Notes: generated by a model from the sequence alone, not told the origin. A stretch of 64,000 bases of DNA from Nymphaea colorata (GCF_008831285.2 NC_045142.1:5091501-5155500); one strand, 5' to 3'; numbered from the stretch's first letter, positions 32,124 through 44,800 are shown. Numbers and translations: made by a program.

Positions 32124-33953
32124 ATATTAGTAAAAACAAGTTTATATATATATATTGATAAAAGTTATACCACGAGGATATCATAATAGATATTATACAG
32201 CATATATAGACACGAGAGCCCAAATAAACTTATGCAAAAAGAATTGCTTACCAGATAATGAATGTGAAAAACTAGATAAGCCTTTGGAAGTTAGAGGATT
32301 TAATGGAGCCAAAGCACTAATAAATTACAAAGCCGAAAATGTAAATGTACAAATCTGGAAAAAGGTAATAAAAATTAATAAAATTTATGTTTTTGAATTA
32401 CATTAATTTATGTTTATGTTAATAAAATCAATGCACTGATAGTAAAAAACAATGAAAGAAAACAAACACCTTGGATAAGAGGAGATAGTAAAATAACCCA
32501 AAAATTAACAAGAGAAAAAATAAATACCATCACTTTAAATGTTTATGAAATAAATGAACTAGTCAATATAGAAAAAAGATTAGAAAAATTGTACTCAGAA
32601 AATCCATTACAATATTGAGACAAGCATAAAACAACAGTAAAAATAGAATTGATAAAAGAAGATAGTATAATAACACAACCATCTTTAAAATATATATGAT
32701 GATCTAAAAGAATTTGATTTACACATAAATGAACTGTTAAAAGAAGGATATATACAAAAGTCAAACTCAAAACATAACAGCCCAGCATTCATTGTTAATA
32801 AGCACAGTGAACAAAAGAGAGGAAAAACTAGAATGGTTATAGATTATAGAAATTTAAACGCAAAAGTTAAAACTTATAACTACCCAATTCCAAATAAAAT
32901 ACTAAAACTTAAACAAATATCAGGATACCAATATTTTAGTAAATTTGATTGCAAAAGTGGTTTTTACCATTTAAAACTCGAAGAAGAGAGTAAAAAACTA
33001 ACAGCATTCACAGTTCCAAACGGATTTTATGAATGAAATGTACTACCATTTGGATACAAAAATGCTCCTAGAAGATTCTAAAGTTTTATGGACGAACAGT
33101 TTAAAGGGTTAAGAAATTGTGTAATATATATAGATTATATACTACTTTTCAGCCACACACAGGAAGACCATTATGAGTTGCTAAACGAATTCATAAAATA
33201 TGCAAACAAGGCAGGAATAGCTATAAGTAAAAACAAAGCAGTCATTTGTAAAAAACAGATTGACTTCCTAGGAATAGAAATAGACAAAGCAGGCATTAAA
33301 ATGCAAACCCATATTGTTCAAAAAATAGCACAAATAGAAGAACTCGATACTAAAAAAAAGTTATAATCATTCTTAGGACTAGTAAACCAAGTCAAGAATA
33401 TATACCACACCTAGCAAAACATTGTAAACCACTCCAAGAAAAACTGAAAAAACACAAAGAATACTATTGGACGGAAGAAGACAAACAACATATCAACCAA
33501 ATTAAAACAGTGTGTAAAAACTTACCTAAACTAGAATTACCAAATGAACAGAAACCATTTATATGGATTATAGAATATGATGCCTCAGAATATAGTTATG
33601 GATCAGTGTTAAAATACAAGTATGAAAATGATAAGAATGAATATCTATGTAGATATCATTCAGGAAGCTTTAAAGAAAACGAAACAAAATGGGAAATAAA
33701 CCGAAAAGAACTTTTAGGATTATACCAGTCACTTAGACATTTCGAAATATATGTAGTCTATACTAAATTTAAATTTAGAACCGATAATACACAAGTAAGA
33801 CATTGGTTAGGTGCAAAGTTAGAAAGCTCGATCGTAAAGAAAGAAATAAGAAGGCTAGTCAACAACATAAAATTATTTGATTTTGACATTGAAGTGATCA
33901 GGACTAATGAAAACTGCTATGCAGATTGTCTGTCTAGGAATATGAGATTGTAA
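32120..33953 (+). pseudogene. Pararetroviral polymerase: protease (AP2), RT, RNase H
   Basis: AP2: TAYIDTRAQINLCKKNCLP at about 32190-32250, again DTR in place of DTG, then decay after 32406. RT: DLKEFDLHINELLKEGYI, MVIDYRNLNAKV, YFSKFDCKSGFYHLKLEEES and, after a TGA for tryptophan and a TAA for glutamine near 33034 and 33079, YIDYILLFSH, where the catalytic YIDD has become YIDY. RNase H (33510-33953) is fully open with its acidic residues in EYDASEYSYG, RKELLGL, FRTDNTQVRHW and NCYADCLSRN. The enzyme copies pregenomic RNA to DNA; mutations in the RT active site and the stops make this copy inactive. Confidence 0.9.
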
Positions 33954-34320
33954 CCAGGAAGAAAGTACTATTTACATGAACAAATTAAACACAAAAATCA
34001 CACACCACTGGATACCAATTATACTATAACTGCAGAAAACAGTAACAACGGTAATCGTATTTACCAGAAACCTTATTTGGTTAAGAGAAATACGACTAGT
34101 CTAGAGCAAACGGCTACTGGTAAAGACTAAACAAATCCGTTTATGGATGGTCACTATACAAAAGTGATGAATTGCGATACAGATCGCAAAACAATTGGAA
34201 CCATATATAAGAACCAATTAGCACACTACACACACTACAAACTGAGCTGCGGTCACCATGCCAAGCCTCTCAGTAAAAATAATCTCAATAACTCAACCTT
34301 TTTCTTGTGCAAATAATCAG
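33954..34320 (+). promoter_or_regulatory. Intergenic region with putative transactivator promoter
   Basis: The polymerase stop is followed by about 370 non-coding bases. They contain ttgcgat-acag-atcgcaa (34172-34189), a perfect 7-bp inverted repeat; tcact-7-agtga (34151-34167); and a TATA box catatataa at about 34201-34210. Caulimoviruses place a second promoter (19S type) here to transcribe the transactivator gene. Confidence 0.5.
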
Positions 34321-35469
34321 AATGGAATTAGAAGAACATCAAGCCCGGATAGCCCAGTTACAAACCCAAATCAGAGAACTTCTGAAATGGAAAACCGAAA
34401 CAAAAAACCTCTAAAAAGTCCCAGAAATCATTATCCAAACACCAAAACTAGAAACAAAAATAGAAATCCAAGAACCAAAGCCATTACAAGAAATAACCAA
34501 GTCATAAATTATATTCAAACAAAGGTTCAAAGACACAAACCTAAACCAAAGATTCCAAAAACCTATTATACAAATTAAACCGAGCCTATTCACACCACCC
34601 TAAACCCAAACTTATCTGGAAACCATCTAGAAGGAGAAAACCGCAAGCCAATCCATGATAATCAATAACTACCTATGAAACCTGAAAAAAGTTTGTGACT
34701 ACCTAAACAAAAATCTTAGAGAAAAGAATATCTCACCAAGAAAAGGCTATATTACCATACCATATCCAGGGATAAATAAAATGATAGCCTATCCAAACAC
34801 AGATCCAAACCTAGTAAAGATGGTACACAGTTATGGATTACTTCACACTATTTACACCAGTAATGCTAAGGAACTAGAAGAAATTTCAGAATTATGCAAA
34901 GCAGCAAAGCGGTACCTAGAAGTAACAAAAGCACCTCTTATATTTCTAAGGATATATGCTGCCCAAGCAGAAATATTTGAGGATAGGATACTTCCTGCCA
35001 TATATGTCGTCAAGATAGGACTAACAAAAGAGCTTGTGCAACCAAAATACCAGTTACAGGAAGAGATATTATTGCCAGAAATGAAAGACTTCTTTATCAG
35101 GAAAAGGCCCAGAGATTTACAAGTAATCTTTGAAGAATTGCTACACTAGTACCAAGAACCCAATGTGTGGATGTACGAAGCAAGAAACAGACAGATCATC
35201 TATTCCTTGTCATTAAAAACGAAAGAAGGAAGTAAATAGGAGATTTTAAGGTGGCTAGAAACCCTGATAATGCCGGATATACCAGCACAGACTAGAGCAA
35301 TAAAAGGACCATTGATGGGAACGAAAAATCTCATGGAATTTTGCCAGTTCATGCAAAAATACCCAGAGCATAAATGTGCAGAATGCGGAAATGGTAAAGA
35401 ATTGTGCGAAGTAAATCTAATAATTCCAGTCAATACTTCAATCACTACCATTACCATGAAAAAACTGTG
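34321..35469 (+). pseudogene. Candidate pararetroviral transactivator/inclusion-body protein
   Basis: An ATG at 34321 opens MELEEHQARIAQLQTQIREL, a short coiled coil, then stops at TAA after about 30 codons; the frame shows more stops and shifts before 34700. From about 34700 another frame is open to 35149 (KGYITIPYPGINKMIAYPNT, AKRYLEVTKAPLIFLRIYAA, EDRILPAIYVVKIGLTKELV). The end, 35270-35469, has a Cys pair motif (HKCAECGNGKELCEVN). Position after RNase H with its own promoter fits the transactivator of caulimovirids, which permits reinitiation on polycistronic RNA. I do not recognise the domain itself with certainty. Confidence 0.5.
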
Positions 35470-35495
35470 ATTGATTGGAATATATTCTAAAGAAA

Positions 35496-35765
35496 TACCA
35501 CATACAAAAGCAGATTCGTCCATTAGCGAATTCAAGAGCGAATAAAAGAAGAGCGAATAAAGAAACACCACATACAAAAGCAGATTCGTCCATTAGTGAA
35601 TAAAAGAAGAGCGAATAAAGAAAAGCAGATTCTCAGAGACAGAGCGAATAAATAAGTAGTGGCAGATTTGTCAGAGACAGAGCGAATAAAGAAGTTTGGC
35701 AGATTCGTCAGAGACAGAGTGAATAAAGAAGTCTGTTTGCAGAACGAATAAAAGCAGATCCCACT
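35496..35765 (+). repeat. Short tandem-like repeats carrying eight AATAAA motifs
   Basis: Units such as caaaagcagattcgtccatt, cagagacagagcgaataaag and agagcgaataaaagaag recur two to four times. AATAAA occurs at 35541, 35556, 35599, 35614, 35646, 35685, 35722 and 35747, almost always as gcgaataaa or gtgaataaa. The block lies between the candidate transactivator and the right end of the viral unit, where promoter enhancers and the terminal region of the circular genome meet. Confidence 0.8.
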
Positions 35766-35869
35766 AAAGAAAAGAAGACATCTCAGCCACACATCTAGAG
35801 GCTAACGAGTCAAACCTGAGCCGCAGATCTCCTACTGCAGACTTTCTATCCTCTCCTTCATCATTTCCT

Positions 35870-36330
35870 TATGTTCTCTAGATCTTGAGTATCGTCTGAT
35901 CTGTATTATTTGGTATCTTTCTTTGGTTTATTTTCTTGAAACACTTTTATTACCTGTCTATAAACTATCGGTGGTGGAGTGCCACAAATTCAATTACTTT
36001 AATTTTTTAAAAATAATATATATATATATATATAAAGAGAGAGAGAGGGGGGGGGGGGACACCCCACAGAGATATCATGAGAGAGAGAGCATGATGACAC
36101 CCCACCGAGGTACCTCGGTCACTTGTCATTGCCCAAACAACAACGAAAATACCATACCACGTTCTCGGCACATGAAATGCAAAGTGTCGGCAATAATTAG
36201 TTTTTCACTTCTATAACCCTCACATCCCTATCACAAGATTGTCTTCTTGGTGAGCTGAAAAACTAATAAAGTGATTGTCCGCCGAGTCTCAAAGGCTTGT
36301 ACCTCTCTTTCTCTGGTAATTTCTTTGAAG
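35870..36330. other. Flank with compound microsatellite
   Basis: 36017-36062 is (TA)n then (GA)n then a run of about 12 G. No gene is supported. Confidence 0.6.
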
Positions 36331-39300
36331 AAACATGAGTCTCTTCAAGAAGACGGAGTTCTGCTTGGACTCATCTTTCGATCTCCTCTACGACCAATTT
36401 CTTCCTGTCTCTCCGCCAACGCCCTGCCACCCGCTGCCCTTCCCACCGTCCCCATCATTGGAGAAGCCGCTTGTAGACCACCTGCCCTTGTCCACCCGAG
36501 CTCCATTGACCTCCCATGCCTCCCATTCCATGGGCTCGAGAAGAGCTACGCCGCCGACTTCGTCGAGTTTAATGCCACCCCCTTCTCCTCCACCCTCAGG
36601 AGGTACAGGAAGGAATATCACTTCCCCGCTCCCACCGTCTCCGATCTGATCGAGGTCAGCAAAACTTCCTTTTCTTCTTCAGCAAAAGTCCTTCGACTCG
36701 TAGCATCAATCTCTTGTGCTTTTTCTTCTTCTTCTTCTCCTCTCACCAAGCCTGCTAGGATTAGGGTTTCTTCTACTTGCTCCCTCTTATGTTCATATTC
36801 ATGCACAATGGGGTTGGGTTCTGTTTCTCCTTCTTGTTTTTGTCGCATTCTTGTATGATTGAGAAGGTGGGGGTGGGTGTGAATCCGTACGCTCTCCTCT
36901 CCATGAGCCACCTATGAAGGAGGCTTCCTTCTCAACGTCACCATCGGATCAGCATTGTGTACGCCTTTTCTCTTCTAGACTTTTTTTTCTGTTCTTGCAT
37001 TCGTTTATTCGTTTCAACTGGTTATGGTTCCATACTAATTTTTTGATCCCTATGACCCTCCTGTTGAGTCCAGGATGAGTGAAAATTTTGTGTCGTGGCA
37101 TGGTTGAATGAGAATTTAGTTGTTGTTATTGATTTCTATATTGCTTTCATTATATTGAAAGTAGATGAACGATTTGGATAGTGGTGCATTGGATCGTTAC
37201 TTCTAGCAATTTTTTACTCTTTTGAATAATTTATAATAACATTAGAAGAATTTTTACCGAAACATTGTCAATGGATATGAATTATTAGTTTGAGTTGCTC
37301 TCGTAAATCTTAGTCGAGTTCTTTTTCTCCAAATTTTTCTTAATAGATATTTCAATTTTCTAAGCAAATCCTAGCCTAGCTTGTTGTTGTTTAATTTTAA
37401 TCATCAAGTGAGCCAAGCTTGGGCCACGATAGAAGTTCATTTCCAATACAAGCCAATATTGACCTCTATTTTCTGTCTGAACTTGGTATTGGAGCTTCGT
37501 TTGCACGGCTTTCCTTGTGTCCCTTCTTAGGTATGTTCTTGTTTGAAAGAAACTTTCTTGCTTTATATTATCCTTTTTTTTCTGTTATTGGATTTAAAGA
37601 AAAGGAAACTCAAACTGCTTTTTGAATGGTGAGGATGTTGTTTGAGGATTACTTTGAGCCCGAAACCCTTGCAACTTGCTGTATTTCCAGTCTTCACTTT
37701 CATCTTAATAGTCGTGTTCAGGTTGGTTTATTTCAAAGTAAGATATACTTAAGCAAATGATATTTTCTATTTTAGAAGCTTTCCGTGAATGAGTGGCAGT
37801 CATAGTGTCAAATGCTAAGTCACACGGGTGCACTAGCGCACCTGCACTGATGCGGGTGAGGGTGCGGGTGAGGCCACATGGCACCCGACTCTTTCAAACC
37901 GAACCAGGTGCTGCTGACTACACTCGTTCTTCTTTTCTCTTATTTTTTGGTTTTTTCCCTTTTCCTATGTTTCTCTCTTCTCTCTCTTCCCCCTTATTTT
38001 GTTTAATAAAACTTTGGATTTTGTATGATATTAAAGTAAACTTGATAAAAAAAGTTTTAAAATATAGACAAATAACATTACTTATATAACAAATAATACA
38101 CACACATATGTATACAAATATATACAAATATATATGTATATCTATATGCTCTCGCTACACCCACACCTAATTTTTTTTTGAACTTGTTACATCCCATACC
38201 AGCACCTGCACACCGCGCCCATGTGACAGGTCAAATGTCTATGACTTAAAGGCTGCAAAATGGAGCCTGAAAATTCAATCATCATTCAAGCTTTCATGAG
38301 CTTCTTAATGTTATTCTAGGATTCACATTTTGATAGAATATGAAAAGCTTTCTTAATTAATCAGTGATGTGCAAGTTCAGGATTGCCATCATGTTATTCT
38401 ATAATAAATCTGTAGTTTATGAATGAGCAGGATGGACATCTTCAATGTCAAGCCAACGTATGGTAAGCTTAAGCTTGTGGGCCTCATACTTTGCCTCTCT
38501 GATGGTGTCATACTTGCACTTTGCAAAGGATCTTCATAATATTCTTGGGCCCTCATCATCCTTCAAGTAAAGGAATGGGCTATGCCCCTGCTTCTAGTCA
38601 TGATCCTTCATTGAGAGATTGGACGCTTAAGACATCCCTAATGCTCTTTTCCAATCTGACTTGGTCATTCTTCCTGCTGATGCAGGTAACAGTCCACGGG
38701 ATGTTTAAAACCATAAAGGCTTTTACAAGAAACGAGCCATCCTGGTGCAGTGGTAAAACAAGACTGTGCTGTTCGATTTGGCTTATTACCATCTATTGCT
38801 TTTATAATTAGTCATTGTGTTGTCAAATAATTGTCCTTTATGTAGATTGGGATTGACCTTATTGTTGAATTTCACTAACATGATTGATTTCAGGAACCAT
38901 CCTATTTATCTGTGGAATGAAGATGTAGCTTCGCTTATTCAAAATTAGGAAGGAAAAGCCGCTCAGGCACTCCTGCGAAAAGTTTGATGTGCTTCATATC
39001 AAATGTTTTGGAATTTAAGTGACTGTAGTCAAGTCCTCGCAAAATGTTCTCCATTTCAGCTTAATCAAGTGACAGAAGACAGATTGCTTAACTAGAGTAG
39101 CACACAGCACGCCAGGACAAAAAAGTACAACATCCTACGCTTTCATACACACACACAAACCAGCCGAGAGGATCCACTAGAAAACTCAATTATCCAAGCT
39201 TTAGTGGAAGGTGATCTTGTTGATGTTACTAAGCAGATACAAGTTGATAATGAAAAGCCAGCAGAAAAATTCACTTGCCTTGCAAATATTTTACTTGAAG

Positions 39301-39570
39301 TTGTGTAAATGAGCTCCCACTTGGCATTGAGCAAGTCCGGGTTTCAGAGGATTTTTGATCATATTAGTTGGTTCTGGTTCTTATGCAATCTGCCACAGAT
39401 AATAAGCATGGCACTGATGAGTATAAAAACATTCTGCAATACTTCTCAGATTCTGCAACCAATAGCAAATAACTTTCTATCACGATCAGATTGGACACCA
39501 ACAATGAAGCTTGCCACAAGCAGCGCCTTCAATAAATATAATTGTCAAAGGGGTGAAGTGAGGGCTTGAC
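36330..39570 (+). pseudogene. Fragments of one or more unrecognised genes
   Basis: Several plus-strand stretches look like exons but do not join into an open gene. 36380-36657 has coding-like G+C content in two overlapping frames (IDLPCLPFHGLEKSYAADFV, then RRYRKEYHFPAPTVSDLIE) and ends at a plausible donor (gatcgag/gtcagc). 37630-37724: EDYFEPETLATCCISSLHFH with a donor after cgtgttcag. 38600-38690: RLDA then DIPNALFQSDLVILPADAG. 39150-39310: REDPLENSIIQALVEGDLVD and EKFTCLANILLEVV. 39310-39570: ILQPIANNFLSRSDWTP. Stops and shifts separate them. I do not recognise the protein; they may derive from one dead gene or from capture by a transposon. Confidence 0.45.
37815..38235. repeat. Dispersed repeat with gtgcgggtg ends (copy 2)
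   Basis: gcgcacctgcactgatgcgg on the left and cagcacctgcacaccgcgcc on the right enclose an AT-rich core with TA repeats, the same plan as 9865-10180. Inserted among the gene fragments of 36330-39570. Confidence 0.5.
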
Positions 39571-40547
39571 AGCTGTTAACCGGCCTTAAAATGGTTTGTT
39601 TAAATTCTTTGCGTACAAAAATTTTCTGATTATTAATTAATAAATTTATAATACATTGTTTACCTTACAATATAATTCCTGGCCGTTGTTTTTACCAAGC
39701 CTTTATTTGCTTGGAATTCTGGGATTTCTGCTGATAGCTATTATTGAGGAAGGACTCTTGTGACTTCTGTTGATTTTGACATCCGTGTATGAAGCGTGCT
39801 GCTCTGTGTTGTCATTTTATTAAAATATGAACACATTATTAGTCAAAAGAACATTTTGTGTATCTTTATGTAGTAATTATCGAAGTTCCTTTTCTTTGTC
39901 TTTCAAATGTACATGATGCACCAGATTATCCACCCGGTGCATATATAAATGACTGGTGTTATTGTAGTGTGGTGTTCAAGGAAGAAGAGAAGTTAGTTGT
40001 TTAATTATATAAGAATTTTCTTTTATCATATTTTTATGTGTTTTGCTTCCTTAAAGCCAGATTATAAGTAAAACAAAAGTTGGATTCAATAGGTTAGTTT
40101 TTGACTCTGTCAAAAGCACTATTAAAGTTTGATTTCGTTCTGAAGCTCTCGAAGTTTATAAGCAAGTTGGCTTTGAATTCATTTTACAGGAATATATAAA
40201 CGGTCTTTTTCTTAGATGATGGCGGTTTGGTGATTAGTTGCCCGATTTCTCTCTGCTCATGTGGACGAAGCTGGGCTCTTCATCCATCGACGGTGACCGG
40301 CATCTAGTAAAAGGTACGAGGCCTCTCTCTCTCTCCCTCTTCTCTTCTCCTCTCTGTGTCTTCGTGGGTAGGGACATTTGGCAGCCTTTTATAAAGCGTC
40401 GGGTATTCCTCGTCAAAAGCCCGGATGTACCAAATGCTGGAAAGCTATAAATGCCTGCCACCCTGAGAGACGGAGAACCGATGCTTTAAAAAACCGCATC
40501 AAACACCACCAATTTAATGGTCTGATTTTAAAACCTCGGACATTAGA
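39571..40547. other. No gene clearly seen
   Basis: 40234-40460 is open on both strands around a CT-rich run (DRHLVKGTRPLSLSLFSSPL on plus) but has no recognisable domain. The remainder is AT-rich non-coding. Confidence 0.4.
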
Positions 40548-40765
40548 TGGACCAAACTCAACGTTTCTAGCCCTTACATTCGTGGTTTGTGCAGGTGAAA
40601 ACAGACCGGTGTCTTATAGTGGCCAGCTGAACACCTTAGATGGTATCTCCCTATTCAGCTAAGGTGATCCTCGGATTGGATTGTAAAGTGAGGTAGCGAC
40701 ACGTAACCTTGTTTAATTAGAAGGGGAACTATTCAAGAGGAGGAGCTTCCTGTTGCCTTCATACC
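40548..40765. repeat. Duplicated segment, copy 1 of 2
   Basis: Shared with 60178-60395: aaactcaacgtttctag, cttacattc, ttgtgcaggtg, ggtgtc, agctgaacac, aaggtgatcctcg, attgtaaag, gaggtagcgaca, gggaact and cttcata occur in the same order. By eye about three quarters of the bases match. No coding content; both copies lie at the right side of a region with gene fragments. Confidence 0.75.
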
Positions 40766-41844
40766 TGCCGGGAAAACCGACACCCACCCACGCACATTTT
40801 ATATATACATATATAACAGGCGCACACACAGAATCTGGTTTAGATGTTATACATCAACTCCCAGAAACTGATGATTGATTTCTACCGACATGGAAATTTA
40901 GGAGACGTAGGCAAAAGTAAGATGCCGTTAGGTTTGAAATTATGCTACAAGCATGTTTCTCTCGTCTTATTATTCCATGACCATTCGATTAATTCATGGA
41001 TTTTCGAAATAGGTTTTTACATTGTCAATAACCCATCTAATCTGGACATTTAAAAGTTTGAAACACTTGCTTTGACAAGTATAGAAGTGGATCCAAGTGC
41101 TTGTAATCACAAACTGGCTGCGATCGATGTAAAATAATAGCATGTCTTTAATCCGTTAATATAATAGTCAGAAATGTCATTCAAGAATTTTCTTACAAGG
41201 TTCTTCTTAATGTTTTTTTTTTCAAACTTTGTTTTTATCAAAAACTTTTGAAAACAAACTTGCAAATTCCCAGAAAAAAATTAAAAATTAGTGTGTAAAC
41301 AATATTGTAAAAGGACAAGTTCTCTGCTATCTTTCTGCCAATAACTTTGACAAAAATTTAACTTTTTTAGATTCCAAAAGATACAGAAAAATGGACAATA
41401 TTTTCTTATTCATTGTGGGGTCTCTTTCAAATTACTGAGACCCATGCCAAATCTTTAAGATTTTTCAAAGCCATTCATAATAACCTTCTTGTAGTGGTGG
41501 GTTTGATTTGATGCTTAACTATAGCTTGACATACATGCCCACCTTCTGCTCCACTTTTAATTTAACGTTAGACAAGAACAAAAAAGTGATGAAGCAAAGG
41601 ACATGAGAAACCTTTATTACAGCAAATGCTTATTCACCATCACTATCCACAGATGTCTTGAAGAAATCAATTGTCAAGGAACAAAAGATCACTACCATTT
41701 CATTGAAGCTTCGTCTGCCCGTTATCATGTGATATTCAAGTTAAATTCATACCTTGCTAATGGATGACCTGGGATATTTGCATATGGGACAGATGTTTCA
41801 GTTCAAGACACCAAAGTAGTTATCAATTCTGTCGCTTGAGTATC
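40766..41844. other. 3' flank of the intact RLK
   Basis: AT-rich; includes a short TA run near 40800. The last part holds the presumed 3' UTR of the RLK. No other gene is seen. Confidence 0.5.
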
Positions 41845-44800
41845 CTACACCTGGTAGCCAGTCTCCATCTCCATTGCCTCGTTCAAGTCCTTGAGAATAA
41901 TAGACATGTTTGGCCGTTCAGTAGACCTACGCGCAGTACATGCTAATGCTACGTCTACAACCTTCCACATAGAATTCCTTTTGTGTTGTCCTTTAATCCT
42001 TGGATCAACAATGCTCTCTATGTCACCCCTCACAATCTTTGATGTTGCCCATTCAACAATATGAAAGTGCTGCTCTGAAGTGCCAAATATAGAGGTACGA
42101 CCGCACATGAGCTCAAAAAGAACAACGCCAAAACTATAAACATCGCTCTTTTTGGTGAGAATGCTTGTTTCAGAATACCTGCGAGACGGATGCATGATCG
42201 ACCTTCTATTAGAGTTAATGCCTTCAACAAATTAAAATCTGCACTCACTTCATTTGAAAGGTAGAAAAATAGTCATAGTGGCTTGTTTTGATTGTGAAAT
42301 ATCTAAGAGCTTCTTTAATTGAAAGAAGGTCAAAAATCTAACAGCTTATTTAATTGAAAGAAGATCAACTATATATAACAGCACTTGCATTCTGCAGGAT
42401 ACCCTGGGCTATGCAATGCTAAAGATTTAGTTACAATCATACAAGGGTTTATATTGGCCCAAAGCAGCTCAGTCCAACTATTAATCTGTCTTTTTGATGA
42501 TATTCTAAACTGGAATTTTTCTCTTGTTTTCTTTTTTAATCGAATATAACATGAAACTACATCCTCATTTGTAATTGTTTCTTCGATAGTATAGAATGTG
42601 ATTCTTTTTCTAGAATAAATAGCTGAAATGTACGACATGAATGTAATACATGCATAAGGTTATTTGAAATAAAGCAATCAGTTAGATGTCAGAAGGGTGC
42701 CTATCTATAGTCGTGAAAAGTAACTTTACTAATTGCATAGTGTAAAGTCGGCAGCTTATGTGTAGCTTCTAAAGAAGGCAGCAGTAGTTAACAATTTCTT
42801 CACTGTGACCCACTTGCACAATGTGGTAGTTAATTGAGCATGTACAGCATGCCACAACCAAATGCAGCTCAAGCATAGTCAACAGCCACCCTTTCCTTAC
42901 AGGCTTAAATGCAGCTCAAGCATAGTCATCGTTTTGCTTTCTTGTTTTTCACCAACAAAATTATATGTGGAATTGGCTTGTTCATGGGGCAACCCCCGCA
43001 GAGCCAACATTTCAAAATGTTGGCCTTGCCGACACAATATTTTGGGTGGATATCAGTGGTGGACCAGAAATTTCTGGTCAAGGGGCACTGGTACATTAAA
43101 TTTCAAAATTTAAGAGGCACTTAAATCTTAAAAAAAATTATTGAAGATTCTATGTGTAAATAAAAAAATTTGTGGACTGATGTGGGTAATTGCCCATGGT
43201 AGCCACAACATGGCATGCCATTGGTGGATATGAACTTGATAAGTTATGGGCCATGAGAGCATGTGAATATAAAACCAAAAGGTATAATTATTTAACAAAA
43301 AAGACATACTCAGGATCAATGTATCCAAGGGTGCCAGCAATCTGAACTGTTGATGTTTGAGTCTTCCCATCAGCCCTAGAAATGCCAAAATCTGCTAGTT
43401 TGGCTTCTAGTTGTTCATTCAGAAGGATGTTTGCAGACTTTATGTCTCTATGAATGATGGCTGGTCGGCAACCTGAGTGTAAATACTCTAAACCTGCATT
43501 GCAAGATGAAGCTAGTATATTGACATTGACAAATGAATGATAAAACGAAGATGCTTTAGAAACCAAATGACAATGGTTTACATACCAGTTGCGGCATCCA
43601 AAGCGATTTGCAGGCGCCTCTTCCATGTTAAGGATTTTGTTACGGTTTTTTTGGCTACATATCACCAAAGCGATCACTTGGTGGCTAATTTTCTGATTGT
43701 TACTGTCACACTCACTATTACATGAAACAATATTGACTCTGCTGTGATCTATGTAATAATAATGCTATATGTTTAAAAGCTTAGTTTTAAAATGTTTTGG
43801 CATTTAAGAATCAAAAAACAACTTCAAGTTCCAGAAACTACTATGGAGGCTAGACAAACAGTTTCCACATTTTTGCTATACCTACAGGAGTGAGAAACCT
43901 TTTGATGGCAGGTTGCAAGCTACCAAACTTCTCAATCAACTCTTCTTTTATTATTAGCATGGACTCAAAGCAGGATCTCATATATGCCACAAGATGTTTA
44001 TAAATAGTTGTAGATGAATTCCTTCACAACCCTGGGAAGTAATAATCTAGTAATTTACATATGTTCATTGACATATCCTGTGTGACTCCTCTTATGACAT
44101 GACTATTTCTTCTATGATATATTTGGCATTTATATTTAGAAATTCATGATAAATTTCAGAAAATGAAAGTTATCTAGGTGTGTACCTGATAAGAATTCTC
44201 TCAAGCTTCCATTCTGCATGTACTCGTAAAGGACAATCATGTTCATGTCTTCCTCACAGAAACCAACAAATGAAACGAGGTTTTTGTGATGAACTGTCAT
44301 TAATATCTTGACCTGAAGTGTTGCATATTGCAAACCGTGAGTTCTTTTGTCTACTAATAGAAATGAAATGGAAATAGATGAATAAATGATCAAGGATAAA
44401 TTAGTTCAAACCTCTGCAACAAATTCTTTAGATAGTCGTTCCTGTGAATTATTCAATACCTTGACTGCAACTTCCTTTCCTTTATTAAGGTGGCCATAGT
44501 AAACAGTGCCAGATCCTCCCTCACCAATAAGGATTTCAAAGTCCCGAGTGATCTCCACAATCTCTTCATAGGTGAATGAATGGTTTGGCACCAGCTGAAT
44601 ATAACCACCCTTGTGCTTCATAGGATTTTCTGCAATTTCACATAACAATTCCTTAACCAATCATGCCTGCATGTTTTTTGAGCCGTTTGTTTAACAATTT
44701 TCGTTCCATTCAATTTCAAAAAGAAAAAAAAACATATGATTTTGAATGCCTATCAGTTTAAGATAAAAGGACTTTCTTTCATTAGATATTTTTCTTTTTC

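Larger units (their letters stand above)
27600..35800 (+). mobile_element. Endogenous pararetrovirus (Caulimoviridae), about 8.2 kb
   Basis: A continuous AT-rich, A-rich plus-strand unit has, in order: putative pregenomic promoter and poly(A) signal, small coiled-coil ORFs, coat-protein ORF with CCHC knuckle, movement protein, a retropepsin-like segment, three accessory ORFs, protease-RT-RNase H, an intergenic promoter-like region, and a candidate transactivator. No LTR and no integrase are present, and the movement protein is specific to plant pararetroviruses. Frames carry stops and frameshifts, many of them C-to-T or G-to-A, so this copy is inactive. Coat protein before movement protein is shared with cavemo- and solendovirus-type genomes, but two protease-like segments and the accessory ORF block do not fit a genus I know. 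Outer borders are approximate. Confidence 0.9.

Noticed and set aside
35496-35765. CRISPR-like array
   Set aside because: Units are irregular, overlap, and lie in a plant pararetrovirus; no constant repeat with unique spacers.
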